From positions 124,001 through 188,000 of the forward strand of contig CACKBL010000001.1 in the NCBI GenBank assembly GCA_902598305.1: a stretch of DNA of 64,000 bases. The letters run 5' to 3'. Both the position numbers and the translations under genes were made by a program. Each line of letters starts with the position of its first letter. Position 1 is the stretch's first letter. Shown in pieces: positions 41,707 through 52,000 of this stretch. The notes under the pieces were generated by a model. It saw only the letters and a list, made by a program, of their open reading frames with translations. It made no database searches and was not told the DNA's origin. Origin of the DNA: an uncultured Bacteroidota bacterium (GTDB lineage Bacteria > Bacteroidota > Bacteroidia > Flavobacteriales > Flavobacteriaceae).

Positions 41707-44388
41707 TTGCAAACAAATCACTATTATTTCTCATTCCATTTCCTAACTTTTCTTTTAGTTTTTTTTAGTGTACATTCTCAAAGTGATGAGAATAAATCAG
41801 CTTTAGAAAAAAAAACTGAGAATAAAACTGATACCATTTCTAAAAGTAAAGATTCGATACCTAATAAAAAAACATTGATTCTTGATTTGATCAAATACTC
41901 AGCAAAGGATTCTGTTAAAATAAATAAAAAGAAAAATGAGATTTTTCTTTATAACGAAGCTGTATTAGAATACCAGGATATGACTCTTACTTCGGGAGTT
42001 ATTGTTTTAAATTATGAAGACAACCAAGTGTATGCTGGAAGAATACCTCATCCTGACAGTATCAACATTCTAATACAAAAACCGGTATTCACGCAAGGTA
42101 GAGACGAAATTAATCCAGACTCAATTATTTTTAATTTCGATACCAAAAAAGCTCTAATTTGGAATTCAAAGACTCAGCAAAGTGACATGAATATTTTTTC
42201 TAACTATACCAAAAAAGAGAATGATTCATTATATTATATAAGAGATGCTAAAGTTACTACGTCATCAAATCCTGAAAATCCAGAATATTATATAAGAATT
42301 AGAAAAGGGAAACTTGTTCCTGGAAGCAAAATAATCGCTAGTCTTAGTAATCTGTATGTAGCTAACGTGCCAACACCTGTATTTGTTCCATTTGCATATT
42401 TTCCAGCTGGAGATAGTAAAGAGTCAGGTTTCATTTTTCCAACTTTTGGCGAGAGTAATCAAAGGGGATATTACCTACAGAATATGGGCTATTATTTACC
42501 TTTTGGAGATTTTCTTGATGTAAATTTAACAGGAGACTATTATACTAACGGCAGTTATGGGTTCAGATGGGATAGTAATTACAAGGTTAGATATAAATTT
42601 TCAGGTAGCTTTAGTTTTAGATATGAAAAGGTTGTAAACGGCGAAAGAGGATTTGGAGATTTTTCAAAATCTACAGTTTTCAATGCTAGATGGTCACATA
42701 GACAAGATTCTAAATCAAATCCATACTCAAATTTTTCAGCGTCTGTTAATATTGGAAGTAGTGATTATTTTAGACAATCTATTAACCAACTCAATAATTC
42801 TAACTTTTTGAATAATAACATGAGCTCCTCTGTCTCGTATCAAAAAACATTTCCTAAATATCCAAGAGTTAATATTTCAATTACAAGTGCTCTTTCTCAA
42901 AATAATAATACCAAAACCGCTAACCTTACTCTTCCAACTTTTCAGGGAAATATGGAGCGTGTATTTCCGTTTGGAAAGAAAGATGCACCAAAAAAAGGAA
43001 TTATTCAAAATATAAATTTTCAGCTAACAACCTTAGCAGAAAACAGAATACAGACCACTGAGGAAAAACTTTTTAAAAAAGAGATGTTTAAAGATGCTAT
43101 TGCAGGAGTAAGACACAATATTCCAATATCAACAAATTTTAAAGTTGCAAAATATTTTAGTATTAGTGCTGGTGGAAACTATCAAGAAATTTGGACACCA
43201 TATACAGTTAAGTATAATGATTACGCAAATGGAATTGAAGCATCAAAAGATACAATTAGAAAATTTGATGCTTTTAGAACCTATAACTATAGTGCAAGTG
43301 CTGGAACAACTCTTTATGGTATTGTGAATTTTAAAAAAGGAAAAAAAATTGAATCAATTAGACATACAATTAGACCCTCGATAAGTTATAATAATCAACC
43401 TAGTTTCGAAAGATACTATGATACATATATCATAGATGCTAGGGGAAATACTGCTGAGTACACTAGGTTTGAAAATGCACTTTTTGGATCTCCAACTAGA
43501 GGATACTCAAGTGGGATAGGAATAAATATTAATAATTCCCTAGAGGCAAAAGTAAAAAGTAAAGACTCTACCTCTTCAGAACCTAAAAAAATTACAATTT
43601 TCAGCAATTTAAATATTTCCACTGCATATAGCATTTCTGCAGAAGAATTTAAGTGGTCTCCAGTAAGAATGAGTACAGCTTTGAATTTTTTCGAAAATAA
43701 ATTAGCTACGAACCTAAATGCTACATTTGATCCTTACGCAATAGATGAAAATCAAACTCGTATAAATGTTCTAAATATCAAAAATGGGGGTGGGTTGTTA
43801 AGACTCACGAGTGCAAATATGAATATGAATTTTAGATTAGATAATGATACATTCAAAAAAGCAGGTAGAAAAAGTGAAAAGAAGAAAAATGAAGAAGAGG
43901 AAGAACAAGGTATATTAGATTTGTCGGAAATAGAGAGACTCTCTGGGGGAGGAAGAGACGACGATTTATTTGGGAGATCAAACGATTTTTCAAATTCAAG
44001 AATAAATAAAAGTAAGGAAAACAAAACTGTGAATGATAAATTGTATTTCACCAAAATTGACTGGAGTATGAAATTGGCTTATCAATTGACCTACAATAAT
44101 TCAAGGGGTCAAAACGACTTTAGTAATAATTCCCTTATGGTTTCAGGAGATGTGGATCTAACCCCAAAGTGGAAAGTAGGTGTGTCTTCTGGTTATGATT
44201 TCAAAGGAAAAGGCGTAACTTATACTCAATTCGTAATTGATAGAGATTTGAATAGTTGGAAATTAAATTTTAGTTGGGTGCCTTTCGGACAAAGAGCATC
44301 TTGGTATTTTTTTATAGGCATAAAATCTGGACTCTTGAGCGATCTAAAATATGATAAAAGAAGAGAACCCGACAGAAATTTTAAATAG
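41707..44388 (+). CDS. LptD-like (OstA/organic-solvent-tolerance) outer-membrane protein
   Basis: The 893-residue protein is a large outer-membrane barrel related to LPS-assembly protein LptD. A signal peptide ends near VHSQS. The N-terminal part (about residues 60-200) is an OstA/LptA-like jelly roll with ILDLIKYSAKDSVKIN and MTLTSGVIVLNY. The rest is a barrel of alternating strands to the end. Near residue 720 lies a highly charged, low-complexity insertion (KKAGRKSEKKKNEEEEEQG), likely a periplasmic or surface loop. The start is TTG at 41707 with little alternative. It is followed by ridA after one base. A second LptD elsewhere is possible. Confidence 0.82.
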   Translation: MQTNHYYFSFHFLTFLLVFFSVHSQSDENKSALEKKTENKTDTISKSKDSIPNKKTLILDLIKYSAKDSVKINKKKNEIFLYNEAVLEYQDMTLTSGVIVLNYEDNQVYAGRIPHPDSINILIQKPVFTQGRDEINPDSIIFNFDTKKALIWNSKTQQSDMNIFSNYTKKENDSLYYIRDAKVTTSSNPENPEYYIRIRKGKLVPGSKIIASLSNLYVANVPTPVFVPFAYFPAGDSKESGFIFPTFGESNQRGYYLQNMGYYLPFGDFLDVNLTGDYYTNGSYGFRWDSNYKVRYKFSGSFSFRYEKVVNGERGFGDFSKSTVFNARWSHRQDSKSNPYSNFSASVNIGSSDYFRQSINQLNNSNFLNNNMSSSVSYQKTFPKYPRVNISITSALSQNNNTKTANLTLPTFQGNMERVFPFGKKDAPKKGIIQNINFQLTTLAENRIQTTEEKLFKKEMFKDAIAGVRHNIPISTNFKVAKYFSISAGGNYQEIWTPYTVKYNDYANGIEASKDTIRKFDAFRTYNYSASAGTTLYGIVNFKKGKKIESIRHTIRPSISYNNQPSFERYYDTYIIDARGNTAEYTRFENALFGSPTRGYSSGIGININNSLEAKVKSKDSTSSEPKKITIFSNLNISTAYSISAEEFKWSPVRMSTALNFFENKLATNLNATFDPYAIDENQTRINVLNIKNGGGLLRLTSANMNMNFRLDNDTFKKAGRKSEKKKNEEEEEQGILDLSEIERLSGGGRDDDLFGRSNDFSNSRINKSKENKTVNDKLYFTKIDWSMKLAYQLTYNNSRGQNDFSNNSLMVSGDVDLTPKWKVGVSSGYDFKGKGVTYTQFVIDRDLNSWKLNFSWVPFGQRASWYFFIGIKSGLLSDLKYDKRREPDRNFK

Positions 44389-44389
44389 A

Positions 44390-44779
44390 ATGAAAAAAGA
44401 AATTATATACACGAAAGATGCTCCTGAACCAATTGGACCCTATAATCAAGCTATTAAAATAGAAAGAACTCTTTACGTCTCAGGACAAATCCCACTGATA
44501 CCTGGAAAAATGGAACTGGTCAATAATGATTTAGAAAAAGAGACTACTCAAGTAATGAAAAACATAGAAGCAATACTTTTAAAAGCAAATATGACATTTG
44601 GTAATGTTGTAAAAACAACAATATTTTTGTCTGATATGAGAAATTTTGAAATAGTGAACAAAATTTATGGTAGATATTTTAATCCTGAAAATGCACCTGC
44701 TAGAGAAACTGTTGAGGTGAGCAATTTGCCAAAATATGTAAGATTAGAAATTTCAGTGATTGCGAGCGAGATTGACTAA
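44390..44779 (+). CDS. ridA: RidA/YjgF/UK114-family reactive intermediate deaminase
   Basis: RidA hydrolyses reactive enamine and imine intermediates made by PLP enzymes. From the ATG at 44390 the product is 129 residues, the usual length; an upstream ATG at 44351 lies inside the previous gene. Motifs are APEPIGPYNQA, LYVSGQIPLIP, VVKTTIFLSDM, and the catalytic-arginine stretch APARETVEVSNLPK. It begins one base after the LptD-like stop and its last four bases overlap the convergent kinase gene. Identity is secure. The link to LptD is a positional one seen in relatives, with no clear functional tie. Confidence 0.93.
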   Translation: MKKEIIYTKDAPEPIGPYNQAIKIERTLYVSGQIPLIPGKMELVNNDLEKETTQVMKNIEAILLKANMTFGNVVKTTIFLSDMRNFEIVNKIYGRYFNPENAPARETVEVSNLPKYVRLEISVIASEID

Positions 44780-45633
44780 AATTTTTTATTTTTAGAATGA
44801 AATTGGACTAGCTTGTCAATAGGTCTTTTTACAACATTACCTAGGGATAGGCCATAGCTTAGAAGTTTAGATTTTATTTCATCTTTTAGAAAATAAGAAA
44901 TAGAACCGACAAAATGAACAGGAATTTCTTTTGCTTCCTTGAATTGGAGAATCTGGTGTCGGATAAACCTATCCAATCCATTATCAATTAGGGTTCGCAT
45001 ATAGTCATTATTTTTATTATCTATCAAAAATTGAGCAAACTTTGCCAAATAAGCATTTGGTGACTCTTTTTTATATAAAAACTCTTTAACATGATCAGGA
45101 TCTAAATTGTAAACATTTTCGAATTTTTTTGATAATTCAGAAGGCATCTCGTGGAAATAATATCCTCTTAGTAATTGTTTACCAAAGAAATTTCCACTTG
45201 CTTCATCCATCAGTATGTATCCTAAAGAAATTATTAATTGCTTAGCACTCTTTCCATCAAAAAAAGTACAATTTGAACCAGTTCCGAGGATACAAACAAT
45301 TGATCTTTCTCCAATCGTTGCTGAAGCGTATACTGCTGCGTAAGTATCTTCTTTAATGATAAATTTACAATTTTCAAAAATATCATCGAAAACCTTATAC
45401 ATCCTATCAATTGAGGTTTTCACACCACAACCAGCTCCATAAAAATAAATGTTTTTAAAGTTTTTCCTGTTTTTAAAAATCTCAAAATTGTTTATTATTC
45501 TTTCCCTCAAAATAGATGTTGTTAATACATGAGGATTCAAACCCAATGTTTGAGTAGAAAAAGATATTTTACCATTATTGTCTAATGCAATCCAGTCAGC
45601 TTTTGTGGCTCCACTATCAACAATTAAATCCAT
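44776..45633 (-). CDS. BadF/BadG-type ATPase, N-acetylglucosamine kinase-like
   Basis: The 285-residue protein is an ASKHA-fold kinase. It begins with the phosphate-1 motif VDSGATKADWIAL and carries the phosphate-2 GTGSNCTFFDG motif and the LMDEASGNFFGKQLL stretch, all typical of N-acetylglucosamine kinases of the BadF/NagK type in Bacteroidota. It probably phosphorylates GlcNAc or GlcN freed from peptidoglycan turnover. It is 1 base downstream of gap in a pfkA-gap-kinase run. Its final bases overlap the convergent ridA. Substrate is assigned by family pattern. Confidence 0.82.
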   Translation of the reverse strand: MDLIVDSGATKADWIALDNNGKISFSTQTLGLNPHVLTTSILRERIINNFEIFKNRKNFKNIYFYGAGCGVKTSIDRMYKVFDDIFENCKFIIKEDTYAAVYASATIGERSIVCILGTGSNCTFFDGKSAKQLIISLGYILMDEASGNFFGKQLLRGYYFHEMPSELSKKFENVYNLDPDHVKEFLYKKESPNAYLAKFAQFLIDNKNNDYMRTLIDNGLDRFIRHQILQFKEAKEIPVHFVGSISYFLKDEIKSKLLSYGLSLGNVVKRPIDKLVQFHSKNKKF

Positions 45634-45634
45634 T

Positions 45635-46633
45635 TTAAATGTTATTAATGAGCTGAGCTAATGAAATTAACTTTGATGAATATCCACACTCATTATCATA
45701 CCAGCTAATTATTTTAAAAAAATTATCATTTAGTTTTATACCTGCATTAGCATCAAAAATTGAAGTTCTCTCATCTCCGATAAAATCTTGAGAAACTACT
45801 GGTTCGTCCTCATAACCCAAAACATCCTTCAGTGAGGTCTCACTTGCATTTTTCATAACCTTTTTAACATCCTCGTAATCCGTTGATTTTTCCAGTTCAA
45901 CCGTAAGATCAACAACAGACACATTAGCCGTAGGAATTCTAAATGCCATCCCAGTTAATTTCCCCTCTAGACTTGGAATAACCTTTGTAACTGCTTTGGC
46001 TGCTCCAGTAGATGCGGGAATTATATTTAATAGTGCACTTCTACCTCCTCTAAAATCTTTTTTTGAGGGTCCATCTACAGTAAACTGGGTTGCTGTGGTT
46101 GCGTGAACTGTAGTCATCAAAGCTTGTTTTATAGTAAAATTGTCATTTAAAACCTTAGCTATAGGAGCAAGGCAGTTGGTAGTACAAGACGCATTAGATA
46201 CAATTGAATCACTTGCTTTTAAATCCATATGATTTACACCAACCACAAACATAGGAGCATCTGGAGAAGGGGCTGATATAACAACTTTTTTTGCTCCTCC
46301 ATTAATATGGAGCATTGCTTTATCTTTTGACGTAAAAAAACCCGTGCATTCAGCAACGACATCCGTATTTGATTTATCCCAACCAATCTTTTCAGGATTT
46401 GACTCACTCGTTATTCTAATCTTTTTGTCACCAACAATAAGAAAATCATTTTCAACATTAATTTCCTCTTTAAAAAGTCCATGTACAGAATCATATTTTA
46501 GCAAATAGGCTAAATGTTTTACATCAAGTAGATCGTTAATTGCAACGACTTCGACATCAGGCTTTTGCATTGCAAGACGAAAAATCATTCTTCCAATTCT
46601 TCCAAAACCGTTAATTCCTATTTTTAATGACAT
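45635..46633 (-). CDS. gap: Type I glyceraldehyde-3-phosphate dehydrogenase
   Basis: The 332-residue enzyme oxidises and phosphorylates glyceraldehyde 3-phosphate. It has the NAD-binding start [10 protein letters not shown], the active-site Cys150 in [12 protein letters not shown], the partner His in [28 protein letters not shown], and the end [13 protein letters not shown]. The gene follows pfkA by 11 bases and precedes the GlcNAc kinase by 1 base. Since inositol breakdown and glycerol oxidation both yield DHAP, this enzyme would process the carbon further. No irregularities are visible. Confidence 0.97.
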   Translation of the reverse strand: MSLKIGINGFGRIGRMIFRLAMQKPDVEVVAINDLLDVKHLAYLLKYDSVHGLFKEEINVENDFLIVGDKKIRITSESNPEKIGWDKSNTDVVAECTGFFTSKDKAMLHINGGAKKVVISAPSPDAPMFVVGVNHMDLKASDSIVSNASCTTNCLAPIAKVLNDNFTIKQALMTTVHATTATQFTVDGPSKKDFRGGRSALLNIIPASTGAAKAVTKVIPSLEGKLTGMAFRIPTANVSVVDLTVELEKSTDYEDVKKVMKNASETSLKDVLGYEDEPVVSQDFIGDERTSIFDANAGIKLNDNFFKIISWYDNECGYSSKLISLAQLINNI

Positions 46634-46644
46634 TTTTATAAATT

Positions 46645-47619
46645 TTAAATTGATAATATATCTGTCAAACGAAGCAGATCCTTGTTCGTTGCAGACTTGA
46701 TTTTAGTAACATTTTGAAGTGGGGTTAGTTTTAATTGATTATTTTCTATTCCAACCATAGAAGACGACTTACCTGCTATCAGAGATTCAACAGCAAAAAC
46801 ACCCATTCTTGAAGCTAAAACACGATCAAAACAAGTTGGTGCTCCTCCCCTTTGCATATGTCCTAACACAGAAACCCTTACTTCATAATCTGGTAGATTT
46901 TTTTCAACATAGGATGCAAGTTCAAAAACATTTTTCCCTGTTTTATCACCTTCAGCAACAACAACAATACTTGATGCCTTTCCGGTTTTTTCACTTTTTT
47001 TAAGTGAATTTAAAAGTTTTTTTAGTCCTCTATCTTCTTCAGGTATTAAGATTTCTTCAGCTCCAGCACCAATTCCAGAATGCAAAGCAATATGGCCAGC
47101 GTCCCTTCCCATAACTTCAATAAAAAAAAGTCTATTATGAGAAATCGCTGTGTCTCTTATTTTGTCAATTACTTGTATAACAGTATTGATAGCAGTGTCA
47201 TAACCTATAGTGTATTGTGTGCCTGAAATATCGTTATCTATTGTTCCAGGTATACCTATTACAGGGAAATTAAATTCCTTTTGGAATATTCTTGCCCCAT
47301 TAAAAGAACCATCTCCCCCAATTACTACTAGAGATTCGATTTTATTTTTTGTTAAATTATTGTATGCTTTTTTTCTCCCTGAAGAAGTTCTAAAGTCGGT
47401 GGATCTAGCCGACTTTAGAATTGTACCTCCCTTATTTATAATATTATTAACTCTTCTTGCATTTGCTTTATCTATTAAGTTTTCAATTAAACCTTGATAT
47501 CCTTTGTATATAATAAAACACTCTAAATTGTAGAAAGCACATGCCCTGACAACTGCTCTAACAGCCGCATTCATACCAGGAGCATCACCTCCAGAAGTAA
47601 GAACAGCAATTCTTTTCAT
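46645..47619 (-). CDS. pfkA: ATP-dependent 6-phosphofructokinase
   Basis: The 324-residue enzyme adds the second phosphate to fructose 6-phosphate. It starts with [20 protein letters not shown] (first 20 residues of the motif), then [25 protein letters not shown], and the catalytic [32 protein letters not shown] and [14 protein letters not shown] complete the family. The set of residues fits bacterial group-I ATP-PFK with fructose 6-phosphate sites. It is first in the pfkA-gap-kinase run. A 12-bp perfect inverted repeat lies within its coding DNA near codons 67-77. Confidence 0.96.
   Translation of the reverse strand: MKRIAVLTSGGDAPGMNAAVRAVVRACAFYNLECFIIYKGYQGLIENLIDKANARRVNNIINKGGTILKSARSTDFRTSSGRKKAYNNLTKNKIESLVVIGGDGSFNGARIFQKEFNFPVIGIPGTIDNDISGTQYTIGYDTAINTVIQVIDKIRDTAISHNRLFFIEVMGRDAGHIALHSGIGAGAEEILIPEEDRGLKKLLNSLKKSEKTGKASSIVVVAEGDKTGKNVFELASYVEKNLPDYEVRVSVLGHMQRGGAPTCFDRVLASRMGVFAVESLIAGKSSSMVGIENNQLKLTPLQNVTKIKSATNKDLLRLTDILSI
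47388..47420. repeat. 12-bp perfect inverted repeat inside pfkA
   Basis: The arms TTCTAAAGTCGG (47388-47399) and CCGACTTTAGAA (47409-47420) are exact complements with a 9-base loop. They lie in coding DNA for the stretch [12 protein letters not shown] hairpin of that length is uncommon by chance; it may shape mRNA folding or be coincidental with conserved codons. Confidence 0.6.
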
Positions 47620-47679
47620 ATTTTCAGATAGAAAAATATTTTGGTTGACTAAAATAAAGATTTAATGGAATATAACATA

Positions 47680-50600
47680 TTATTTCGTTTTCAAAGATTC
47701 TGATTTTATTTTATTAATCAAATTTTTAAAAGTATTAAAATCTACTTGATAAGATAATCCCATTCCTTGTGTATAACCAAATTCGTCTCCTAAGTATCTA
47801 AAATCATTTTCTCTGTTAAAAATTTTCGCTCTTAAATTTCCATTTTCGTTTAAAATAAAATCTATTTGTACATCTCCTACAATAACTGTCTGCTGCATTC
47901 CATCAATGGGAACGCCAATTTTTCCGTTAATTAAAATTTTGTCGCTTAGCTGAGTGCTAAGAGAAAGACCTATTCTATCTTCGGTTTGCAAATCATATAA
48001 AGGGTTATTTTCTCCTTGTAGATAGTTTAAACCAACATTTAATTTAGATTCTCCAGACCCTCCAATTAATGTACTTAAAACATCTGAGGCCTTTTCATAT
48101 AAATTGTTTGTAATTCCTTGAAAAGAAACTGATACTTGACTAATGAAAATACCTTGAGATAATAATGAGAGAGCCTGTGTTTGTCTTATCTCCTGATCAG
48201 ACAAACGATAGTTAATTTCAGATGAAATAACACCTGTTGTATTAGGAAATGTTATATCAAAAATAGGATCATTTGGTTTTAGAAGGTTACCAATCAATTG
48301 AATTGAAACATTTGTAGGTATTTTTCTGTTAAAATTTGGGTTATCAACCAATAAAGCTGGATTTGCTCCCCCAGGCACCTCGTATGTAGCTAAAATATTT
48401 AATTGAGCATCTGTGGGGTCACCGTTCCATATAATGGATCCACCAGGTTTTACGGTAAACTTTTTGTCAATTAAACCTAAATTTTTAAAATTATAGGTGC
48501 CATCATAAGTTATATAGTCACCGAATATATTGAACTTTCCGTCAGTGTTAGTTTCAATTAAAATTTTTCCATTACCTCTTCCAGATAAAGTACTACCAGA
48601 TTTTTGATCAACTACTATTTCTAATTCTGCATCTCTGGTGATACCGAGATCAAATACCATTTCGAATCCACGAAACTGTTCATCAAAAGTTGATACTTCA
48701 TTTTCAGATTCTTTCACTTTATTTTGAGATTTTGGAACAAAATCAATGAAAGAAGTGTCTGACAAACCTTTATTTTCTTGCCATGGTATAATTATATTTG
48801 TTCCATTAGCAGTAACACCTGAAACGGATAAATTCACTGATTTAAAAGGCCCCTTAAATGAGGCCTTGCCATTAAGAAAACCCTTTCCATAAAAACGAGA
48901 TTCTAAATTTTTTGTTTTATTAAATAATAATAATCTTTTGGAAGTTACATCTAAATCGATACCCCAATCTTTAAAATTTTTATGGAAAAGATTTCCATTA
49001 GCAGTAGCAACAGTCTTTTCATAACTATCAAGCAACTCTGTGTTAATGAACCTTATAGATTGATCTTGAAAAAATATTGGGGTTTTATCTCTAATTTTAT
49101 ATTCTGTATTAGTAATTGGTAAATACAGATTCCCTTTATTGATTGTAGTTTTCCCTTTCAATTTAATATCAGACAATGATCCCCACAAATTTAGATTGCC
49201 ACTCACAATCCCTTGTATTCTGTTCACTTTATTTTTGCCAAAAGACGATAAAAAGGATAAATCGAAGTCATCAAGATTAAAGTCAACATCAAGATTTATG
49301 TTTTTATCAACTATAAAAACATTCCCAAGTCCAAGAATATTTTTTTTACCATCATTTATAACTGAAGTACTTATTTTATAAGTTTTATAAATAGGACTTC
49401 CACTAAGAGAAAAATCAAAATCACCAATTAAATTTTGATTTAAAGCAAGGTTTTTGGTTATTATTTTGGCAGAAGCACTTTGAAGTTCTTCATTTTGATT
49501 TATAATTATTTCTGAAGACAAAAAACCATTCAAATCAAATTTTTCATTTTTTGATAAAAATTGATGGAGCTTTAAATCTTTTGTAATCAATTTTAAATCG
49601 AAATTGTCAGTAGATTTATATCTAAAATTTGAATTAATAGATTGATTTTTACTCTCAAGCAAAAGATTTGTCACTTTAAATTCTCTTGTGTTTTGATTAT
49701 ACGAAATTGAAGAAGTTGAGTCCTTTAATTTCCAAAGTTCTCTATCTAAATAAAAAGAAATATCGTTTAGTTTAACGGTGATTTTATTATTAAAAATTTT
49801 ATTATCAAAGACAATTTCAAACTTCTCTTCTTTTTCGCCATAGAAACCATTTAAGAAGGCCCTATTAGTGTTCTCAAAGTTTGTTGTTAATTTTAATTTT
49901 TGGAATATAAAGTTATTGTTTTTAAAAGTCCCAACATCGAATTTGAACAATTCATTATTTCTATCAAGTTTGAGAGATAAAGATTCAATTTTATATGTAT
50001 CAGTGGATAAAAACGGTACATCCAACTCAACATATGAATTATTGAATTTGTCTTTTAATCCTACTTCAAATTTTATTGCAGATGGATTGTTAAGTTCCGG
50101 ATACAATGCCTTTATTAACTTTTCTTTTAAAAAAATATTTAAGCTTAGAAATAAATTTGATTTTTTTGTTTGGTCTTGTTTAAAAAAGAATTCGAAATTT
50201 TCTACAAGAAAACTAGATAGGTTACTGTACTTAACATTAGATAATAATGAGAGGTTAAAGGCCTCATTATTAGAAAATATTTGATTCTCTTTATTTGATG
50301 ATGTTTTGAAATTTAAAACAAATGGACTAAATGAAGTTTCGTTGAAACTTATATTATTTAATAAAATAGTACCTGGACTTTTACCACCATTATAATCGAT
50401 ATCAAAAAATATATTTTCTCTCTTGTTATTAGAAAAATTTAAAGAGTATGGGAAATTTGAAACATGTAAAGAGGATTTTAGATTTAGAATTTCATCAAAC
50501 TGATCTGAAAGTGACGAGGATAATACTAATTTTAAATTTTCATCATTAATATTTGTTTTCAAATTATATCTTTCATTTGATTTTTTATTCAAGAAGATGT

Positions 50601-51942
50601 TTATGTCGCTTAGTTTTTGATTATTAAATTCAAATGAATCCAAAGAGACTTTTAAATCTAAAAAGTCGATTTTTTTAAAATCTGAAACTAGAGTATTAAA
50701 TGTAGAAATACCATTGAATTTGATTTTACCCAACTTTTGATAAAAACTATAAATGGAAAAGTTATGAAAAGAGTTTGTATTCTTTATTTTCCAATTGCCA
50801 TCTAACTTTTCTAAGCCAATATTTGATTTGATATATCCATTTTCAATATTAAATTTTGAATCAATTAAAGTAAAAGAATTTAATTTAGTTTTAAAATCAG
50901 TGGTTAGTTCAAGATTGTTTAAAAGTTTAAACTCTCCAGATAAAAAATCAGGGGCATTTGTTTTAACAAACTTGTTTAAATCATCCTTTTGAAGAATAGT
51001 ATAAATTTTTTCTCCTCCTAAAATTACATCATCAATCGAATTAAATTTTACCGTAAAGTATCCCTCAGAAAATGATTGATTTGAAAAAGTAATTTTAAAC
51101 TTTGAAAATAGATTTTTTATCGAACCAGAAAATATGTTTTTTATTTGCAAATCTTGGGGAAATTCATATTTAGAAAAAGCATTTTTGGGTATAGAAGCAG
51201 CTATTGAAAAATTATTAATAATCAAGTTTTCAAGAAAATTAGATGAATTACCCATGCAGTAATTTAAGTCCCCTTTACCATTAATCAAATACTTATTATG
51301 AATTATATCTAATCCGTCAACGTATAAATTGTCGTGGACTTTATTTAGTTTTAAACTAGCATTCTTTAAATTTCCTACTTCTTTTGATTGAAAGCTGGCA
51401 GATTGGAGGCTTATATTTAGTGAATCTGAATTAACTTCAATATCATCAAATACAAAATTGAGGTTTTTAACTATTGAATTTTGATCTTTATTATTTGATC
51501 TGTAATCAATATTCAAATTTGAAACAATTAAATTTTGAATTTTTAATTTTTCAAGAAGCCCTTTTATTTTAATTGATTTTAAAAATAACTCAAGATTTGT
51601 AACGTTTTCATCAGAATATTTCTCTAAATATAATTTTGGATCTACTAGTTCAATTGATTTTATATTAACTTTTTTAGATTTTAACTGGCTGTAACTTTGA
51701 AACTTTATATTTAAATTATTTACATATAAAAGTTCATTTCCTTTTAAATCTAAAATTTTAACACCAGAAAAAATTAGCGCTTGATCAGTTAAACTTAAAT
51801 CATCAAAAAATAATTTATTGTCAAGAAAAGTAAATTGAGATTGAAGAATATTTTTAGCTAATTTTACTTTAACATTTTTATTTTGAACGATCATATAGGA
51901 GGAAATCAAGAAAATAGTAATTCCTGAAAAAACAAAAAACAA
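47680..51942 (-). CDS. tamB: TamB-family translocation and assembly module protein
   Basis: The 1420-residue protein is an inner-membrane-anchored, periplasm-spanning protein of the TamB/AsmA-like bridge group that supports outer-membrane biogenesis and lipid transport. A hydrophobic anchor starts the protein, followed by very long repetitive beta-structure (DUF490-type) and the C-terminal TamB domain, with GDYITYDGTYNFKN, FDITFPNTTGVISSEINYRL, QALSLLSQGIF and an end-segment resembling a barrel-interacting tail. The start is problematic: a TTG at 51942 is the only standard start before an in-frame stop, yet the natural N-terminus seems to extend upstream with Lys-rich codons. It is divergent from tsaD, as in relatives. 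Confidence 0.88.
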   Translation of the reverse strand: MFFVFSGITIFLISSYMIVQNKNVKVKLAKNILQSQFTFLDNKLFFDDLSLTDQALIFSGVKILDLKGNELLYVNNLNIKFQSYSQLKSKKVNIKSIELVDPKLYLEKYSDENVTNLELFLKSIKIKGLLEKLKIQNLIVSNLNIDYRSNNKDQNSIVKNLNFVFDDIEVNSDSLNISLQSASFQSKEVGNLKNASLKLNKVHDNLYVDGLDIIHNKYLINGKGDLNYCMGNSSNFLENLIINNFSIAASIPKNAFSKYEFPQDLQIKNIFSGSIKNLFSKFKITFSNQSFSEGYFTVKFNSIDDVILGGEKIYTILQKDDLNKFVKTNAPDFLSGEFKLLNNLELTTDFKTKLNSFTLIDSKFNIENGYIKSNIGLEKLDGNWKIKNTNSFHNFSIYSFYQKLGKIKFNGISTFNTLVSDFKKIDFLDLKVSLDSFEFNNQKLSDINIFLNKKSNERYNLKTNINDENLKLVLSSSLSDQFDEILNLKSSLHVSNFPYSLNFSNNKRENIFFDIDYNGGKSPGTILLNNISFNETSFSPFVLNFKTSSNKENQIFSNNEAFNLSLLSNVKYSNLSSFLVENFEFFFKQDQTKKSNLFLSLNIFLKEKLIKALYPELNNPSAIKFEVGLKDKFNNSYVELDVPFLSTDTYKIESLSLKLDRNNELFKFDVGTFKNNNFIFQKLKLTTNFENTNRAFLNGFYGEKEEKFEIVFDNKIFNNKITVKLNDISFYLDRELWKLKDSTSSISYNQNTREFKVTNLLLESKNQSINSNFRYKSTDNFDLKLITKDLKLHQFLSKNEKFDLNGFLSSEIIINQNEELQSASAKIITKNLALNQNLIGDFDFSLSGSPIYKTYKISTSVINDGKKNILGLGNVFIVDKNINLDVDFNLDDFDLSFLSSFGKNKVNRIQGIVSGNLNLWGSLSDIKLKGKTTINKGNLYLPITNTEYKIRDKTPIFFQDQSIRFINTELLDSYEKTVATANGNLFHKNFKDWGIDLDVTSKRLLLFNKTKNLESRFYGKGFLNGKASFKGPFKSVNLSVSGVTANGTNIIIPWQENKGLSDTSFIDFVPKSQNKVKESENEVSTFDEQFRGFEMVFDLGITRDAELEIVVDQKSGSTLSGRGNGKILIETNTDGKFNIFGDYITYDGTYNFKNLGLIDKKFTVKPGGSIIWNGDPTDAQLNILATYEVPGGANPALLVDNPNFNRKIPTNVSIQLIGNLLKPNDPIFDITFPNTTGVISSEINYRLSDQEIRQTQALSLLSQGIFISQVSVSFQGITNNLYEKASDVLSTLIGGSGESKLNVGLNYLQGENNPLYDLQTEDRIGLSLSTQLSDKILINGKIGVPIDGMQQTVIVGDVQIDFILNENGNLRAKIFNRENDFRYLGDEFGYTQGMGLSYQVDFNTFKNLINKIKSESLKTK

Positions 51943-52000
51943 TTTCTTTAGGTGTATCTTGATGATCGATTAATTTTACTTGTTAAAAATAATAAATGAT

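Noticed and set aside
49868..50284. 138-codon rightward open frame inside tamB
   Set aside because: It is antisense to TamB beta-repeats, rich in Phe, Leu and Asn as expected from shadow reading of AT-rich DNA.
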